Assembly (NCBI RefSeq): GCF_000145275.1
Contig: NC_014393.1
Span: forward strand, 4,898,001 to 4,962,000
Reading direction: 5' to 3'
DNA: 64,000 nt
From: Clostridium cellulovorans 743B
GTDB lineage: Bacteria; Bacillota; Clostridia; Clostridiales; Clostridiaceae
Below, piece by piece: positions 1 to 9,075 of this stretch (the first letter of the stretch is position 1; each line of letters begins with the position of its first letter). Made by a program: the position numbers and the translations under genes. The notes below the pieces were generated by a model. That model had not been told where the DNA came from. It saw only the letters and a list, made by a program, of their open reading frames with translations, and did no database searches.

Positions 1-581
1 TGAACTGCTCTTTTAAAATCTGAAACATTTGGGTAATGGAAATCATAAAGATACCCACCTTCAACAGGAACTATCGGCTCATTAAAGGTAAACCACTTTT
101 TCACCTTTTGACCAAAAAGTTCGAAGGTAACCTTTGCATAATCACTATAAGCTTCTACCACTTCTCTATTTTCAAAACCGCCTATATTCTGCATTTCTAT
201 AGGCATATCAAAATGATATAAATTTACAAAAGGTTCTATACCATTAGCTAAAAGTTCATCTATAACATTGCTATAAAATTCTACTGCCTTTTCGTTTACC
301 CGACCTACGCCTCCTGGAATAAGTCTTGACCAAGAAATAGAAAATCTAAAGCTATTATGTCCTATTTTCTTCATAAGCTGTATATCTTCTTTGTATCTGT
401 GATAAAAATCACAAGTATTCTGAGGTCCTACACAATTAAAGAATCTTTGTGGCTCCTCTTGATACCAAAAGTCCCAAACATTTAGGCCCTTTCCATCTTT
501 TCTAGCTGCTCCTTCACCTTGTGGTGCTGAAGATGCACTACCCCACCAAAAATCTACCGGAAATTTATATTTAATACTCAT
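1..581 (-). CDS. GH1 (6-phospho-)beta-glucosidase, N-terminal part (3' end outside window)
   Basis: This is a glycoside hydrolase family 1 enzyme that cleaves beta-glucosides, probably 6-phosphorylated ones, in the cytoplasm. About 193 codons are visible, and the C-terminal half with the catalytic nucleophile lies beyond base 1. The N-terminus begins MSIKYKFPVDFWWGSASSAP, the usual GH1 opening. Further on are RFSISWSRL, YHFDMP and the acid/base motif TFNEP. The FDMP form of the third motif is commoner in phospho-beta-glucosidases than YHWDLP, so I lean that way, but no phosphate-binding residues can be checked. The ATG at 581 follows GGGGGCTAAAGG. A TTGTAA-17-TAATAT promoter lies just upstream. 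No PTS gene is visible beside it. Confidence 0.88.
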   Translation of the reverse strand, partial: MSIKYKFPVDFWWGSASSAPQGEGAARKDGKGLNVWDFWYQEEPQRFFNCVGPQNTCDFYHRYKEDIQLMKKIGHNSFRFSISWSRLIPGGVGRVNEKAVEFYSNVIDELLANGIEPFVNLYHFDMPIEMQNIGGFENREVVEAYSDYAKVTFELFGQKVKKWFTFNEPIVPVEGGYLYDFHYPNVSDFKRAV

Positions 582-649
582 CCTTTAGCCCCCTATAATT
601 CTTGCTAATTTTAAACGCTCATGTCCTAGTTATTTTCTAAATTTAATCC

Positions 650-678
650 ATATTACTATAGTGCCACCATCTTTACAA
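650..678 (-). promoter_or_regulatory. Sigma-A-type promoter of the GH1 gene
   Basis: On the minus strand, TTGTAA (678-673) and TAATAT (655-650) are separated by 17 bases. This places the transcription start about 60 bases before the GH1 ATG. The call rests on consensus match only. Confidence 0.5.
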
Positions 679-711
679 TTATACAACCTTTGTTTGATTG
701 CATGTTTTATT

Positions 712-747
712 GGATACATATAAAGTTATACCTCTTTATATGTATCC
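712..747. terminator. Hairpin after the ABC exporter permease gene
   Basis: A perfect 14-bp stem (GGATACATATAAAG and its complement) with an 8-base loop lies 35 bases past the permease stop codon. On the minus strand the stem is followed by AATAAAA rather than a clean T run, so termination may be partial. Confidence 0.5.
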
Positions 748-782
748 TCCCAATTATTATAATAAACTACGTAATGTATAAT

Positions 783-2444
783 CTACTCCTGAATCTTATC
801 CCAAGATATCTTAAATACATTTTTCCAAAGAATTATCATAGCAATCAGTGCTATAACCATGTATCCATAGACACCAAAAGGTATAAAGCTTATTCCTACA
901 TGAACTCCAGCTAACACTAATACTATAACCATCATAAGTAAGTTTGCAGCTGAATCGCCCTGCCCTTGAACTGCTGAAAATGGAAGGGAAAACGGAATTG
1001 CTTTCTTAGACATAGAAAAAATAAGTAAACTCATAATTACCGTAATAAGAAAGACAACTATTAAATCTGGTATTATCCTAGCTCCAAAAACAGCTATCAT
1101 GATTATATCTTCAAGAATCATTATAGGTAGTACCAGCCTAATTATACTTGCTTTTATTGCACCCTTAAAAATAGCAGTTGGTGACTTTATAGGCGCAGTT
1201 TTATATATCCAAGCGCCTTTGTAATTACCTGAAAATCTAAGCATCGATATTACTGTAGGAAGCATTGCAACACACATATATATAAACAAATATAATCTTC
1301 CACCTCTTATCGAGTCAAAGTTCTCACCATGGGCGAAAGAAAACATCATAATAAATGGGAACGCTAATGCCATCCCAATTGAAGGATAGACTTTAAGCTT
1401 AAATTCTCTTTCATTTTTTAACAACTTATAATAGAACTTGAAAAAGCTTTTCTCTTCCTTATTTGGACAAACCAAATTTGCAATTTTACTAAATAACTTG
1501 CCCTCTTCTTTTTTGCTTTTTGAACTATTGTCATTTAACTTTTGAAGATTCGCTTCAAAGGTTGGCGTAAGTTTTATATAAACAACTATAGAAACTATCG
1601 GAACTACTAACGCTAAAGCAGAAAGAATTATATAATTTATATCAAAATTGCCTTTTAAAATTAACTCATATGGTGCAGCAAACCAAACTGGTGGAACAAG
1701 ATAATGCCACCACTTAATATTTAAGACAGCCTCAAAATCTACAATATCAAACATCCTAGCAAGAAATTGATATCCTACACTCATGAAAATAACTAAAAAT
1801 ATTTGTACATAATTGATTATATCCTTTAACTTTTCTCCACTAGAGAATCTTATAATCAATAGATAGAACAGTGCCGTAATTATTACCACAAAAAGATTTA
1901 AAAGTATTACTTCAACTAAATAAATCAATAGAAATCCTACACCTTGAAAGAATGTACCCACTATCATTGGTAATAATGCAAGAGAAATTGTTATTTTACT
2001 CACATAAATCAAAATATGTATAACCTTTGCTACACTTAAGGTTTTCCCTGTAACAGGCTTTGGAGCAATTATATTTTTATCCCTAGTATCCAACAATACA
2101 GATGAAAAGTCAGAAACCATAAACATCATTAAGAAAAACATAAGCATACCAGCTACTATGCTCATTTGATATATATAATTTTTTCCCATAGCTACGAATA
2201 CAGAAATGAATATGCTCATGAATATATTCATTCCATACATTAGTACATTAGAGTTTTTATCTTCATTCTTTGATTTCTTTTTATTATTACTATTTGTACC
2301 ATTACTAAAAACTGTTGGAACTCTTCTATTATCCATTGTGAGCTTCACCTGCAATATTTTTCTCATAACAGGATAATCTACACCCATTTTTCTAAAGAAA
2401 TTTTGAAACTTATCTAAAAATTTTAAAGTCTTATAATCCTTCAT
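783..2444 (-). CDS. ABC exporter, multi-spanning permease subunit
   Basis: This is a very hydrophobic integral membrane protein of about 553 residues with roughly a dozen predicted membrane segments. It resembles the large putative ABC-exporter permeases of clostridia. The soluble N-terminus (KTLKFLDKFQNFF) is followed by a Lys/Asn/Ser-rich loop around residues 50-70 and then the first membrane helices; a second charged loop lies near residues 310-350. The gene overlaps the upstream ATPase gene by 14 bases, so the two are translationally coupled and form one transporter. An in-frame GTG lies nine bases upstream but abuts the ribosome site AAGGTGA; the ATG at 2444 has better spacing. The substrate cannot be told from sequence. 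Confidence 0.8.
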   Translation of the reverse strand: MKDYKTLKFLDKFQNFFRKMGVDYPVMRKILQVKLTMDNRRVPTVFSNGTNSNNKKKSKNEDKNSNVLMYGMNIFMSIFISVFVAMGKNYIYQMSIVAGMLMFFLMMFMVSDFSSVLLDTRDKNIIAPKPVTGKTLSVAKVIHILIYVSKITISLALLPMIVGTFFQGVGFLLIYLVEVILLNLFVVIITALFYLLIIRFSSGEKLKDIINYVQIFLVIFMSVGYQFLARMFDIVDFEAVLNIKWWHYLVPPVWFAAPYELILKGNFDINYIILSALALVVPIVSIVVYIKLTPTFEANLQKLNDNSSKSKKEEGKLFSKIANLVCPNKEEKSFFKFYYKLLKNEREFKLKVYPSIGMALAFPFIMMFSFAHGENFDSIRGGRLYLFIYMCVAMLPTVISMLRFSGNYKGAWIYKTAPIKSPTAIFKGAIKASIIRLVLPIMILEDIIMIAVFGARIIPDLIVVFLITVIMSLLIFSMSKKAIPFSLPFSAVQGQGDSAANLLMMVIVLVLAGVHVGISFIPFGVYGYMVIALIAMIILWKNVFKISWDKIQE

Positions 2445-3237
2445 ATCCTTCACCTTCTTGCACTATAGCTACAAACTCTTCAGCTAATGCTGTATGAGAG
2501 TCGAAGCCAGTTAAATCATTAAAGATCTCTTCTAAAGACCCTTCTTTATTCTTTTCCTTTAATTCCTTAAAGGTTCCATCCGCAACAACATGACCCCCGT
2601 TTATTAATACAATTCTACTACTTATCTTCTCAACGACATCCATGATATGTGAAGAATAGAATATGGTCTTTCCTTGTGCCGCTAAATGAGATAAAATTTC
2701 TTTAACAATCATAACACTGTTAGCATCAAGTCCACTTAATGGCTCATCTAAGAATAGGATATCAGGATTATGTATTAAGCTTGCAATAAGAACCACCTTT
2801 TGCTTCATTCCTTTTGAAAATGAAGATATTCTTTCATCATATACTTCAGCGATATCAAAGATTTTCATAAGTCTCTTTCCTTTATCGCTAGATTCTTTTT
2901 CATTTAGACCATATAATTCTCCGATAAAGGTTATATATTCCCTAGCAGTTAAACTTTCATATACATCTGCTAATTCTGGAACATACCCAATTCTTTTTTT
3001 ATATTCCACATCTGCACTTGATACATCCTTACCAAAGATTTTTACCGTCCCAGTATACCCTTGTACAAGTCCTAGTAGTATTTTAACTGTAGTACTTTTG
3101 CCAGCTCCGTTTGGTCCTATATAGCCTATGATTTGTCCTTTATAAACTTCTAAATTTATTCCCTTTAGTACTTCCTTTTCACCATAGTTCATTTTTAAAT
3201 CACTTAAGGTTATTATTGGTTCATTCTTAAAATCCAT
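2431..3237 (-). CDS. ABC exporter, ATP-binding subunit
   Basis: This is the cytoplasmic ATPase that powers the permease encoded just downstream. All nucleotide-binding motifs are present: Walker A GPNGAGKST, a Q-loop region near GYVPELADVYESLT, an FSKGMKQK signature in place of LSGGQ, Walker B ILFLDEPLSGLD and the H-loop SSH. The FSKGMKQ signature is typical of CcmA/NatA-like exporters of the ABC-2 kind rather than importers. The length (268 residues) is normal. The start is preceded by AGGTGG. A perfect 14-bp palindrome (3257-3270) sits just upstream and may be an operator. Confidence 0.9.
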   Translation of the reverse strand: MDFKNEPIITLSDLKMNYGEKEVLKGINLEVYKGQIIGYIGPNGAGKSTTVKILLGLVQGYTGTVKIFGKDVSSADVEYKKRIGYVPELADVYESLTAREYITFIGELYGLNEKESSDKGKRLMKIFDIAEVYDERISSFSKGMKQKVVLIASLIHNPDILFLDEPLSGLDANSVMIVKEILSHLAAQGKTIFYSSHIMDVVEKISSRIVLINGGHVVADGTFKELKEKNKEGSLEEIFNDLTGFDSHTALAEEFVAIVQEGEGYEGL

Positions 3238-3674
3238 ATTTCCACCTCTTTATTTTAACTTTTAAAAGTTCAATTCTACATATTACAAGTTATATATTAC
3301 TACTTATTATGATTAATTACAACTGCTTATTTAATAAAATTTTCCTGTAATTTATTGTATCGCATATATCATGATAAACAAATACTTGTTTATTATTATT
3401 CATCCCCTAATCACACCTATTGTAATATAAACCAATTTAATTTTATAATACATAAATTTAAACTTTAATTCATAATAAAGTAATATTTGTCGATAAAGTT
3501 TCCGCTTATTGCTACAATCCCAAAACTACCTAAAAATCATAAGAACTTTTAAAATTTAATTTAATCAAAATAAATTTATCCCTCTTCACTCGGAAAACCT
3601 TTACAAACACCTTCGACAAGCTTTAAAATAAAATGGATTACTATAAAAATTTTATTAATTAAGAGGAGTTAACT
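3238..3674. promoter_or_regulatory. Divergent intergenic region between ABC exporter and YesN-type regulator
   Basis: These 437 AT-rich bases must hold the promoters of the exporter (minus) and the response-regulator gene (plus). The clearest feature is the 14-bp palindrome AACTTTTAAAAGTT at 3257-3270, directly before the exporter ribosome site. A similar GAACTTTTAAAATTT lies at about 3543. I see no further gene or RNA structure. Confidence 0.35.
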
Positions 3675-5315
3675 ATGATAAAAGTTATGATTATCGATGA
3701 TGATTTCATCACCCGTACAAAACTTAACACTATAATAAACTGGCCACATTATAATTATGAAATTTGTGGAGTATACTCAAATCCTAAAAACGCTATTGAA
3801 AATATTGAAAATGACAAACCAGATATAGTAATCACTGATATGAGTATGCCAATCTTAAACGGCGTCGATGTTATAAGATTTTTGAAAAAAGAATACCCCT
3901 CAATAAAAACTATAGCTCTTAGTGCATACGATGACTTTGATTATGTAAGAGAAAGTTTAAAACTTAAAGCTGTTGATTATATTTTAAAAAATCAATTAAA
4001 TGCTGAAGAATTATTATCAGTTCTAAATACTGCAGTTAAAGAGATTGAAAAAGAAAATAATGAATCTATTAATCGAAGCAAATTGAACGAAGAACTTAGC
4101 ACTCATAAATATTTAGTTAACAGAGAACTTATCAATAAAATAATGAATAAAGAATTTGAAGATGAGAATTTACTTAAATCCTTTATCCAATACTTCGATA
4201 TTAAAGATTCTATGGGCAATCTTATTATTCTAGCTCTGGAAATAGATGATTACGAAACCTATAAATCAAGATTTACCCTTGAAGATGAAAATAAATTTAT
4301 ACGGTCCTATACAGAGATAATAAAAGAATCTGTATTTAATAAAGAAGATAGCATAATAGAATATATCTCGAAAGGTCAATTCCTAATTATTATAAACAAT
4401 AAAAAAGAGATAAGCCTTGGTAATATAGATAGTAAAACAAAAGAAACTACAGAGAAACTTATATCTGTATCAAAAAGATATTTCAACGTGACTATCTCCT
4501 TAGGTATTAGTAGCCTTTGCCACAATGTGAAAGAAATACTCAAGTATGTCTTTGAAGCTAATTACGCATTAAAAGAGAAGTTTTCTAAAGGAAAAGGGAA
4601 AATATATAAAGGTACTCAATCCTCTATTGATGAAATTCAAAATTTCTATTTGAGTTCAAAAGACCAAGAAAAAATTTATAATTATATCATATATAAGGAA
4701 GAAGTCTTATTAAAAGAACATATTGAATACATATTTTCAAAGATAGCAGAGATGAATATAACCAGAGAAAATGCCAGAGAAATCTGTATAGAAATAATGA
4801 CTATACTATATAGGGTATTAAAAGAAAATGGTTTTGTCATTCAGTTATTAGGCTATTCCTATAATCCAATTGATTACATAGAAAAGCTTGAAACAGCTGA
4901 AGATCAAAAAAACTATCTGCTTGAGATATCATTAAAAATTATTGGAATATTAAGTACCTATGAAATAAGGGATAGTTATTCAAAATATACAAGAGAAGCT
5001 ATAAAATATATAAATGAGAACTTTAAGAATAATATATCTTTAACTGATGTATCAAACAAATTGGGTATATCAAGCGCTTATTTAAGCCATACTTTTAAAT
5101 CCGACTATCCAAAAGGCTTTGTAGAATACTTAAACTTAGTAAGAGTTCAATATGCAAAATTTCTAATTAATTCTGGAGAATACACGCTAAAGGAGATAGT
5201 TGGAGAAGCAGGTTTCAGTAGTTATAACTACTTTTTTAAAATCTTCAAGTCTATCACCGGTGTCACTCCAACACAATTTAAGGATACTAGTAATTCTTCC
5301 TTTACCTTAAAATAA
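3675..5315 (+). CDS. YesN-type response regulator with AraC DNA-binding domain
   Basis: This is a cytoplasmic transcription regulator of 546 residues. Residues 1-120 form a receiver domain with acidic residues IIDDD and a phospho-acceptor Asp55 in IVITDMSMP. A long middle linker domain follows, and the last 100 residues are an AraC-type double helix-turn-helix (LTDVSNKLGISSAYLSHTF and IVGEAGFSSYNYFFKIFKS). It is followed in the same orientation by a sugar-binding lipoprotein gene, two permease genes and a YesM-type kinase gene, its likely partner. It probably activates the transporter genes. The start has a good site, AAGAGGAG. The phospho-Asp and fold are seen; the target is inferred from context. 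Confidence 0.92.
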   Translation: MIKVMIIDDDFITRTKLNTIINWPHYNYEICGVYSNPKNAIENIENDKPDIVITDMSMPILNGVDVIRFLKKEYPSIKTIALSAYDDFDYVRESLKLKAVDYILKNQLNAEELLSVLNTAVKEIEKENNESINRSKLNEELSTHKYLVNRELINKIMNKEFEDENLLKSFIQYFDIKDSMGNLIILALEIDDYETYKSRFTLEDENKFIRSYTEIIKESVFNKEDSIIEYISKGQFLIIINNKKEISLGNIDSKTKETTEKLISVSKRYFNVTISLGISSLCHNVKEILKYVFEANYALKEKFSKGKGKIYKGTQSSIDEIQNFYLSSKDQEKIYNYIIYKEEVLLKEHIEYIFSKIAEMNITRENAREICIEIMTILYRVLKENGFVIQLLGYSYNPIDYIEKLETAEDQKNYLLEISLKIIGILSTYEIRDSYSKYTREAIKYINENFKNNISLTDVSNKLGISSAYLSHTFKSDYPKGFVEYLNLVRVQYAKFLINSGEYTLKEIVGEAGFSSYNYFFKIFKSITGVTPTQFKDTSNSSFTLK

Positions 5316-5337
5316 TTAAATTACATAGATCAATCAG

Positions 5338-5440
5338 AAACTTACAATTAGAGTGAACTTATTCATAAAATATTTATTGTAAAATTTATAATAAATGTAA
5401 ATTTTGAATAATTCAGACTCCTATTGTAAGTTTTTATTTT
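5338..5440 (+). terminator. Long imperfect inverted repeat with U-run after the regulator gene
   Basis: AAACTTACAAT at 5338-5348 pairs perfectly with 5423-5433. Inside, the arms stay largely complementary for about 40 bases each, and a TTTTTATTTT run follows. It is much longer than an ordinary terminator. It probably ends the regulator transcript before the transporter operon. Confidence 0.55.
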
Positions 5441-5553
5441 ACTAAATTACCATCCACATCCCAATAGTTCACTTATCACTATCGTATATTTAGCTAAAAA
5501 TATGCTCAATATACATGCGTAGCTATAAATTTTGTAGTAAATATAAAAAAATT

Positions 5554-5586
5554 AGTGTCCCAGAAGTGTCGATTATCTTTTATAAT
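5554..5586 (+). promoter_or_regulatory. Putative activator-dependent promoter of the sugar-binding protein gene
   Basis: A perfect TATAAT lies at 5581-5586, 42 bases before the ATG, but the -35 region is poor. Instead, two direct copies of AGTGTC (5554-5559 and 5565-5570) are spaced 11 bases apart, one helical turn, over the -35 position. This arrangement suits an AraC-family activator such as the regulator encoded just upstream. That assignment is inference. Confidence 0.4.
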
Positions 5587-5627
5587 GAAAACAATTACAG
5601 AAGAAAATTTTAAGGGGGAAATAAACC

Positions 5628-6941
5628 ATGAAAAAACGACTATTAGCAACTATTCTTACAAGTGTATTAGTAGTAGGCTCTTTAGCTGGTTGTGGAAACT
5701 CAACAAAAACTGAAACTAAAGAATCAACCAAAACAGATGGTAAAAAAACTATCACTGTATGGGCATGGGACACTAATTACAATATTCCTATAATAAAGGA
5801 AGCTGGAAAAAGATATACTGAAAAACACCCAGATGTAGAAATAGTAGTAAATGAATATACTAATGAAGACGTATCTAAAAAACTACAAACTGCATTTGCA
5901 TCAAGTACTACAAAAGGTTTACCTGACATTACATTAATGGAAGACGTTAAAGTTCAAAAGTATCTTTCAACGTACACAGATCAATTCGTAGATCTAACAA
6001 GTTCTCTTCCATTTGATAAATTCGCAGATTTCAAGGTTAAAGCAGTTAGCTACCAAGATAAAAAATACGGTCTACCTTTTGATACAGGAGTTGCTGCATT
6101 ATTCTACAGAAAAGACTTATTAGAAAAAGCAGGCTTCACAGCAAAAGATCTAGAGAACATCACTTGGGATCAATACATTGAAATTGGTAAAAAAGTAAAG
6201 GCTGCAACAGGTGTTGATTGGCTAGTAAACGACTTATACAATGGTACAACATTAGAAAACATAATGATTCAATCAGCTGGTCAATGGTACTATGATGACA
6301 ACGGCAAAATAAATATCAAAGATAATAAAGCTTTAGAAGAATCATTAACTTTAATCAAGAAAATGAATGATGAAAAAATATTCTTAGCTGCTAATGACTG
6401 GACTGAATACGTAAGTGCTTACAGTTCTGGTAAAGCTGCTACAGCAATACAAGGATGCTGGTTCTTACCAACAATCAAGAGTGATGCTAGTGCATCTGGA
6501 AAATGGGCTGTTACTTCAGTTCCAAGACTTACAAAAACACCTAATGCTAAAAATGCTTCAAACCAAGGTGGATCAAGCTTATATGTATTAAACAGTTCAG
6601 AAAATAAAGATGCTTCAATAGACTTCTTAAAAGAAGTATTTGCAGGCGATGCTGATTTCTATCAAAAGATATTAAAAGATCAAGGTGCACTTTGTGCTTA
6701 CCTACCAGCATTTGAAGGTTCAGCTTTCGAAACTAAAGATGAATACTTTGGCGGACAACAAATCTTCAAAAATTTTGCTCAATATATTAAAGACGTTCCA
6801 CAAGTAACTTATGACAAAAACACAGCTACTGCTCAAAATTCAGTTCAAGCTGCAATAAAAGACATTTTAGATGGCAATGTTGAAGTTTCAAAAGTTCTAG
6901 GAACTATAGAAGAAATGACTAAAAACCAAACTGGTGAATAA
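5628..6941 (+). CDS. CUT1 ABC transporter sugar-binding lipoprotein (module A)
   Basis: This is an extracellular family-1 solute-binding protein of 437 residues, anchored to the membrane by lipid and delivering an oligosaccharide to the permeases encoded downstream. The signal peptide ends in the lipobox LAGC, followed by a Ser/Thr/Lys-rich tether. The mature fold starts TITVWAWDTNY and contains the usual GLPFDTGVAALFYRKDLLEKAGF segment in two parts. It is clearly paralogous to the binding protein at 22044. The gene has a strong AAGGGGG ribosome site. A hairpin lies between it and the permease genes, which fits the need for more binding protein than permease. No ATPase gene is present; such systems often share one MsmX-like ATPase. 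Confidence 0.92.
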   Translation: MKKRLLATILTSVLVVGSLAGCGNSTKTETKESTKTDGKKTITVWAWDTNYNIPIIKEAGKRYTEKHPDVEIVVNEYTNEDVSKKLQTAFASSTTKGLPDITLMEDVKVQKYLSTYTDQFVDLTSSLPFDKFADFKVKAVSYQDKKYGLPFDTGVAALFYRKDLLEKAGFTAKDLENITWDQYIEIGKKVKAATGVDWLVNDLYNGTTLENIMIQSAGQWYYDDNGKINIKDNKALEESLTLIKKMNDEKIFLAANDWTEYVSAYSSGKAATAIQGCWFLPTIKSDASASGKWAVTSVPRLTKTPNAKNASNQGGSSLYVLNSSENKDASIDFLKEVFAGDADFYQKILKDQGALCAYLPAFEGSAFETKDEYFGGQQIFKNFAQYIKDVPQVTYDKNTATAQNSVQAAIKDILDGNVEVSKVLGTIEEMTKNQTGE

Positions 6942-7261
6942 TGCTTTATAGAATTCTAAAATAAAAATTAGCATGTAGACCCTGAAAACTACCCATATTG
7001 TAACGTTTAAAAAATATGCTAATTACAAATTTAAATTCCTATAAGCACTCAAAATAAATATATATTCGAAAACAGGTTCATATAATAGTCCCCCAGACAT
7101 TTATTACTGAACTAAATACCGAAAATATATTAAATACCCAATAAAAATGTCTTAGTGAGACTAAGACATTTTTATTTAAAAACATCTAAAACCCTAAAAG
7201 TTAAACCTTAAAAATTAAACCCTAAATATTTTAAACCCTAAATACTAAAGGAGGTAAGCTT
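6942..7261 (+). promoter_or_regulatory. Long intercistronic spacer with hairpins and tandem short repeats
   Basis: This 320-base gap between the binding-protein gene and the first permease gene has three elements. An AATTAGCAT / ATGCTAATT pair (about 6966-7024) could fold over a 40-base loop. A strong terminator-like hairpin lies at 7144-7173. Four degenerate copies of an AAACCCTAAA-type unit lie at 7188-7246, ending just before the AAAGGAGG ribosome site. No open frame of note is present. Confidence 0.5.
7144..7173 (+). terminator. Intercistronic terminator/attenuator in CUT1 module A
   Basis: A perfect 13-bp stem (AAAAATGTCTTAG) with a TGAGA loop ends in TTTTTATTT. It sits between the binding-protein and permease genes, so it probably reduces permease expression relative to the binding protein. 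Confidence 0.7.
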
Positions 7262-8176
7262 ATGATTTTTAATTCCCTAAAGAATCAATCAACTGATAAA
7301 TCTAATACTCACAAATTAAATAAACAAGATATAAGTGGTTGGTTATTTGTCAGCGTCGCAGTACTATTAATTACAATTTTCGTTGTTTACCCAATAATTA
7401 GCGCCTTTCTTTTATCATTTAAATCACCAAACGGTGCTACTTATACGTTTAGTGGAATAACTAATATCAAGAGAATGCTCAGCGACTCCCTATTCTATAA
7501 ATCACTTGGAAATACACTTCTTTTCCTAGTAATTCAAGTACCGATAATGCTTTTTATTGCTCTTGTTTTAGCTTCACTTATGAACTCTGATAAAATAAAA
7601 TTTAAAGGTATTTTTAGAACTGCAATCTTTCTACCATGTGTAACATCACTAGTTGCATATTCTGTACTATTCAAAATGATGTTCTCTGGAGATGGAATCA
7701 TAAATAGAACTTTATTATCTTTACACATTATAAATGATCCTATTTTATTCTTAAACTCTACATTTTGGGCTAAGGTAATAATTATAGTAGCTCTTATTTG
7801 GAGATGGACTGGCTATAACATGATGTTCTATCTATCTGGACTTCAAACTATACCAAAAGAAGTTTATGAAGCCTCATCAATCGATGGCGCAAGCAAGATT
7901 AAACAATTTTTATTTATAACAGTTCCTCAATTAAAACCAATAATATTATTTACTGCTATAACCTCAACAATTGGTACATTACAATTATTTGATGAACCTA
8001 TGAATATAACAAAGGGTGGTCCATCAAACTCTACAGTTACAATATCACAATATATTTATAATCAATCCTTTGTCTTCAATCCAAACTTCGGATATGCAGC
8101 AATGCTTTCTTTTGCAATAGTTGTAATAGTTGTAATTCTATCGGTTATACAATTTAAAGTAGCAGGGGAGGAATAA
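7262..8176 (+). CDS. CUT1 sugar ABC transporter permease 1 (module A)
   Basis: This is an inner-membrane channel subunit (304 residues, six predicted membrane segments) of the MalF/LacF-like class. It contains the cytoplasmic EAA loop that contacts the ATPase, seen as EASSIDGASKIKQFLFITVP. The conserved segments FRTAIFLPCVTSLVAYS and WRWTGYNMMFYLSGLQ match its paralogue at 23439 closely. The start follows AAAGGAGG. The second permease gene starts two bases after its stop, so the two are coupled and make the heterodimeric channel. Confidence 0.93.
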   Translation: MIFNSLKNQSTDKSNTHKLNKQDISGWLFVSVAVLLITIFVVYPIISAFLLSFKSPNGATYTFSGITNIKRMLSDSLFYKSLGNTLLFLVIQVPIMLFIALVLASLMNSDKIKFKGIFRTAIFLPCVTSLVAYSVLFKMMFSGDGIINRTLLSLHIINDPILFLNSTFWAKVIIIVALIWRWTGYNMMFYLSGLQTIPKEVYEASSIDGASKIKQFLFITVPQLKPIILFTAITSTIGTLQLFDEPMNITKGGPSNSTVTISQYIYNQSFVFNPNFGYAAMLSFAIVVIVVILSVIQFKVAGEE

Positions 8177-8178
8177 TA

Positions 8179-9003
8179 ATGAATAAATACAGAGTAGCAA
8201 AGAAAATACAAAGTATCTTCACATATACATTTTTAATTATTGTAGCTTTCTTATCATTATTCCCATTCTACTGGATAATTGTAGGATCTACTAATACTAC
8301 AGTTGATATTGCTCAAGGTAAATTAAGCTTTGGTAGTGAACTATTCAATAACTTAAACAAATTAACTGCTGTAGGAAACATTAAGCAAGCCTTTGTAAAT
8401 ACAACAATAATAACTTTAATATATTGTGTTTTTGCATTATTCGTAAGTTCTTTAGCAGCCTACGGTTTTGAAAAATTCCAAAGTAAATGGAAAGATAGGA
8501 TATATGGAGTATTAATTTTAATCATGATGGTGCCTTTCGCAGCACAAATGATCCCTCTATTCCAAATGATAGCTAAAGTTGGACTTATAAATTCATATTT
8601 AGCTATAATCATTCCAGGAGGAGCTTCAATATTCTTAATATTCTTCTTTAGACAAAGTTTCAAGAGTTTCCCAACAGAAACAATAGAATCTGCTCGTATA
8701 GATGGTGCTAGCGAGCTTACTATATTCTTAAGAATAGTTGTTCCTCCTATGAAATCTGTGTTTGCAGCTGGAGCAATTTGGGCATTCATGAATCAATGGA
8801 ATAACTACTTATGGCCATTGATTGTACTACAAACTGAAACATCAAAAACATTGACTCTATTCATATCAACAATATCTTCTGCATATGTTATTGATTACGG
8901 TCAATTAATGCTTGCAATAGTAATTGCAACTCTACCAGTAATAATAATATTCTTGTTGTTACAAAAACAATTCGTTGAGGGTATTACTGGTTCCTCAAAA
9001 TAG
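8179..9003 (+). CDS. CUT1 sugar ABC transporter permease 2 (module A)
   Basis: This is the MalG/LacG-like partner permease of 274 residues. The N-terminus carries the usual first helix followed by LFPFYWIIVGSTN, and the EAA loop is ESARIDGASELTIFLRIVVP. Its ribosome site GGGGAGG lies inside the end of the upstream permease gene. A strong terminator follows at 9035-9075, so the transporter transcript ends before the kinase gene, which then needs its own promoter. Confidence 0.93.
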   Translation: MNKYRVAKKIQSIFTYTFLIIVAFLSLFPFYWIIVGSTNTTVDIAQGKLSFGSELFNNLNKLTAVGNIKQAFVNTTIITLIYCVFALFVSSLAAYGFEKFQSKWKDRIYGVLILIMMVPFAAQMIPLFQMIAKVGLINSYLAIIIPGGASIFLIFFFRQSFKSFPTETIESARIDGASELTIFLRIVVPPMKSVFAAGAIWAFMNQWNNYLWPLIVLQTETSKTLTLFISTISSAYVIDYGQLMLAIVIATLPVIIIFLLLQKQFVEGITGSSK

Positions 9004-9034
9004 ACTCGTACCCCTAATAATAATTATTATATTG

Positions 9035-9075
9035 ATAATTCACTTACAGTATCCCTATTGCTGTAAGTGAATTAT
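9035..9075 (+). terminator. Terminator after CUT1 module A permeases
   Basis: A perfect stem of about 15 bp (core AATTCACTTACAG) with an 11-base loop lies 32 bases past the stop codon and is followed by a T-rich stretch. Confidence 0.8.

Noticed and set aside
690..914. 74-codon plus-strand frame
   Set aside because: It lies largely over the permease 3' end and its terminator-like hairpin and has no ribosome site.
7188..7246. CRISPR array or telomere-like element
   Set aside because: The AAACCCTAAA units are too short and lack unique spacers of constant length. They are simple tandem repeats.
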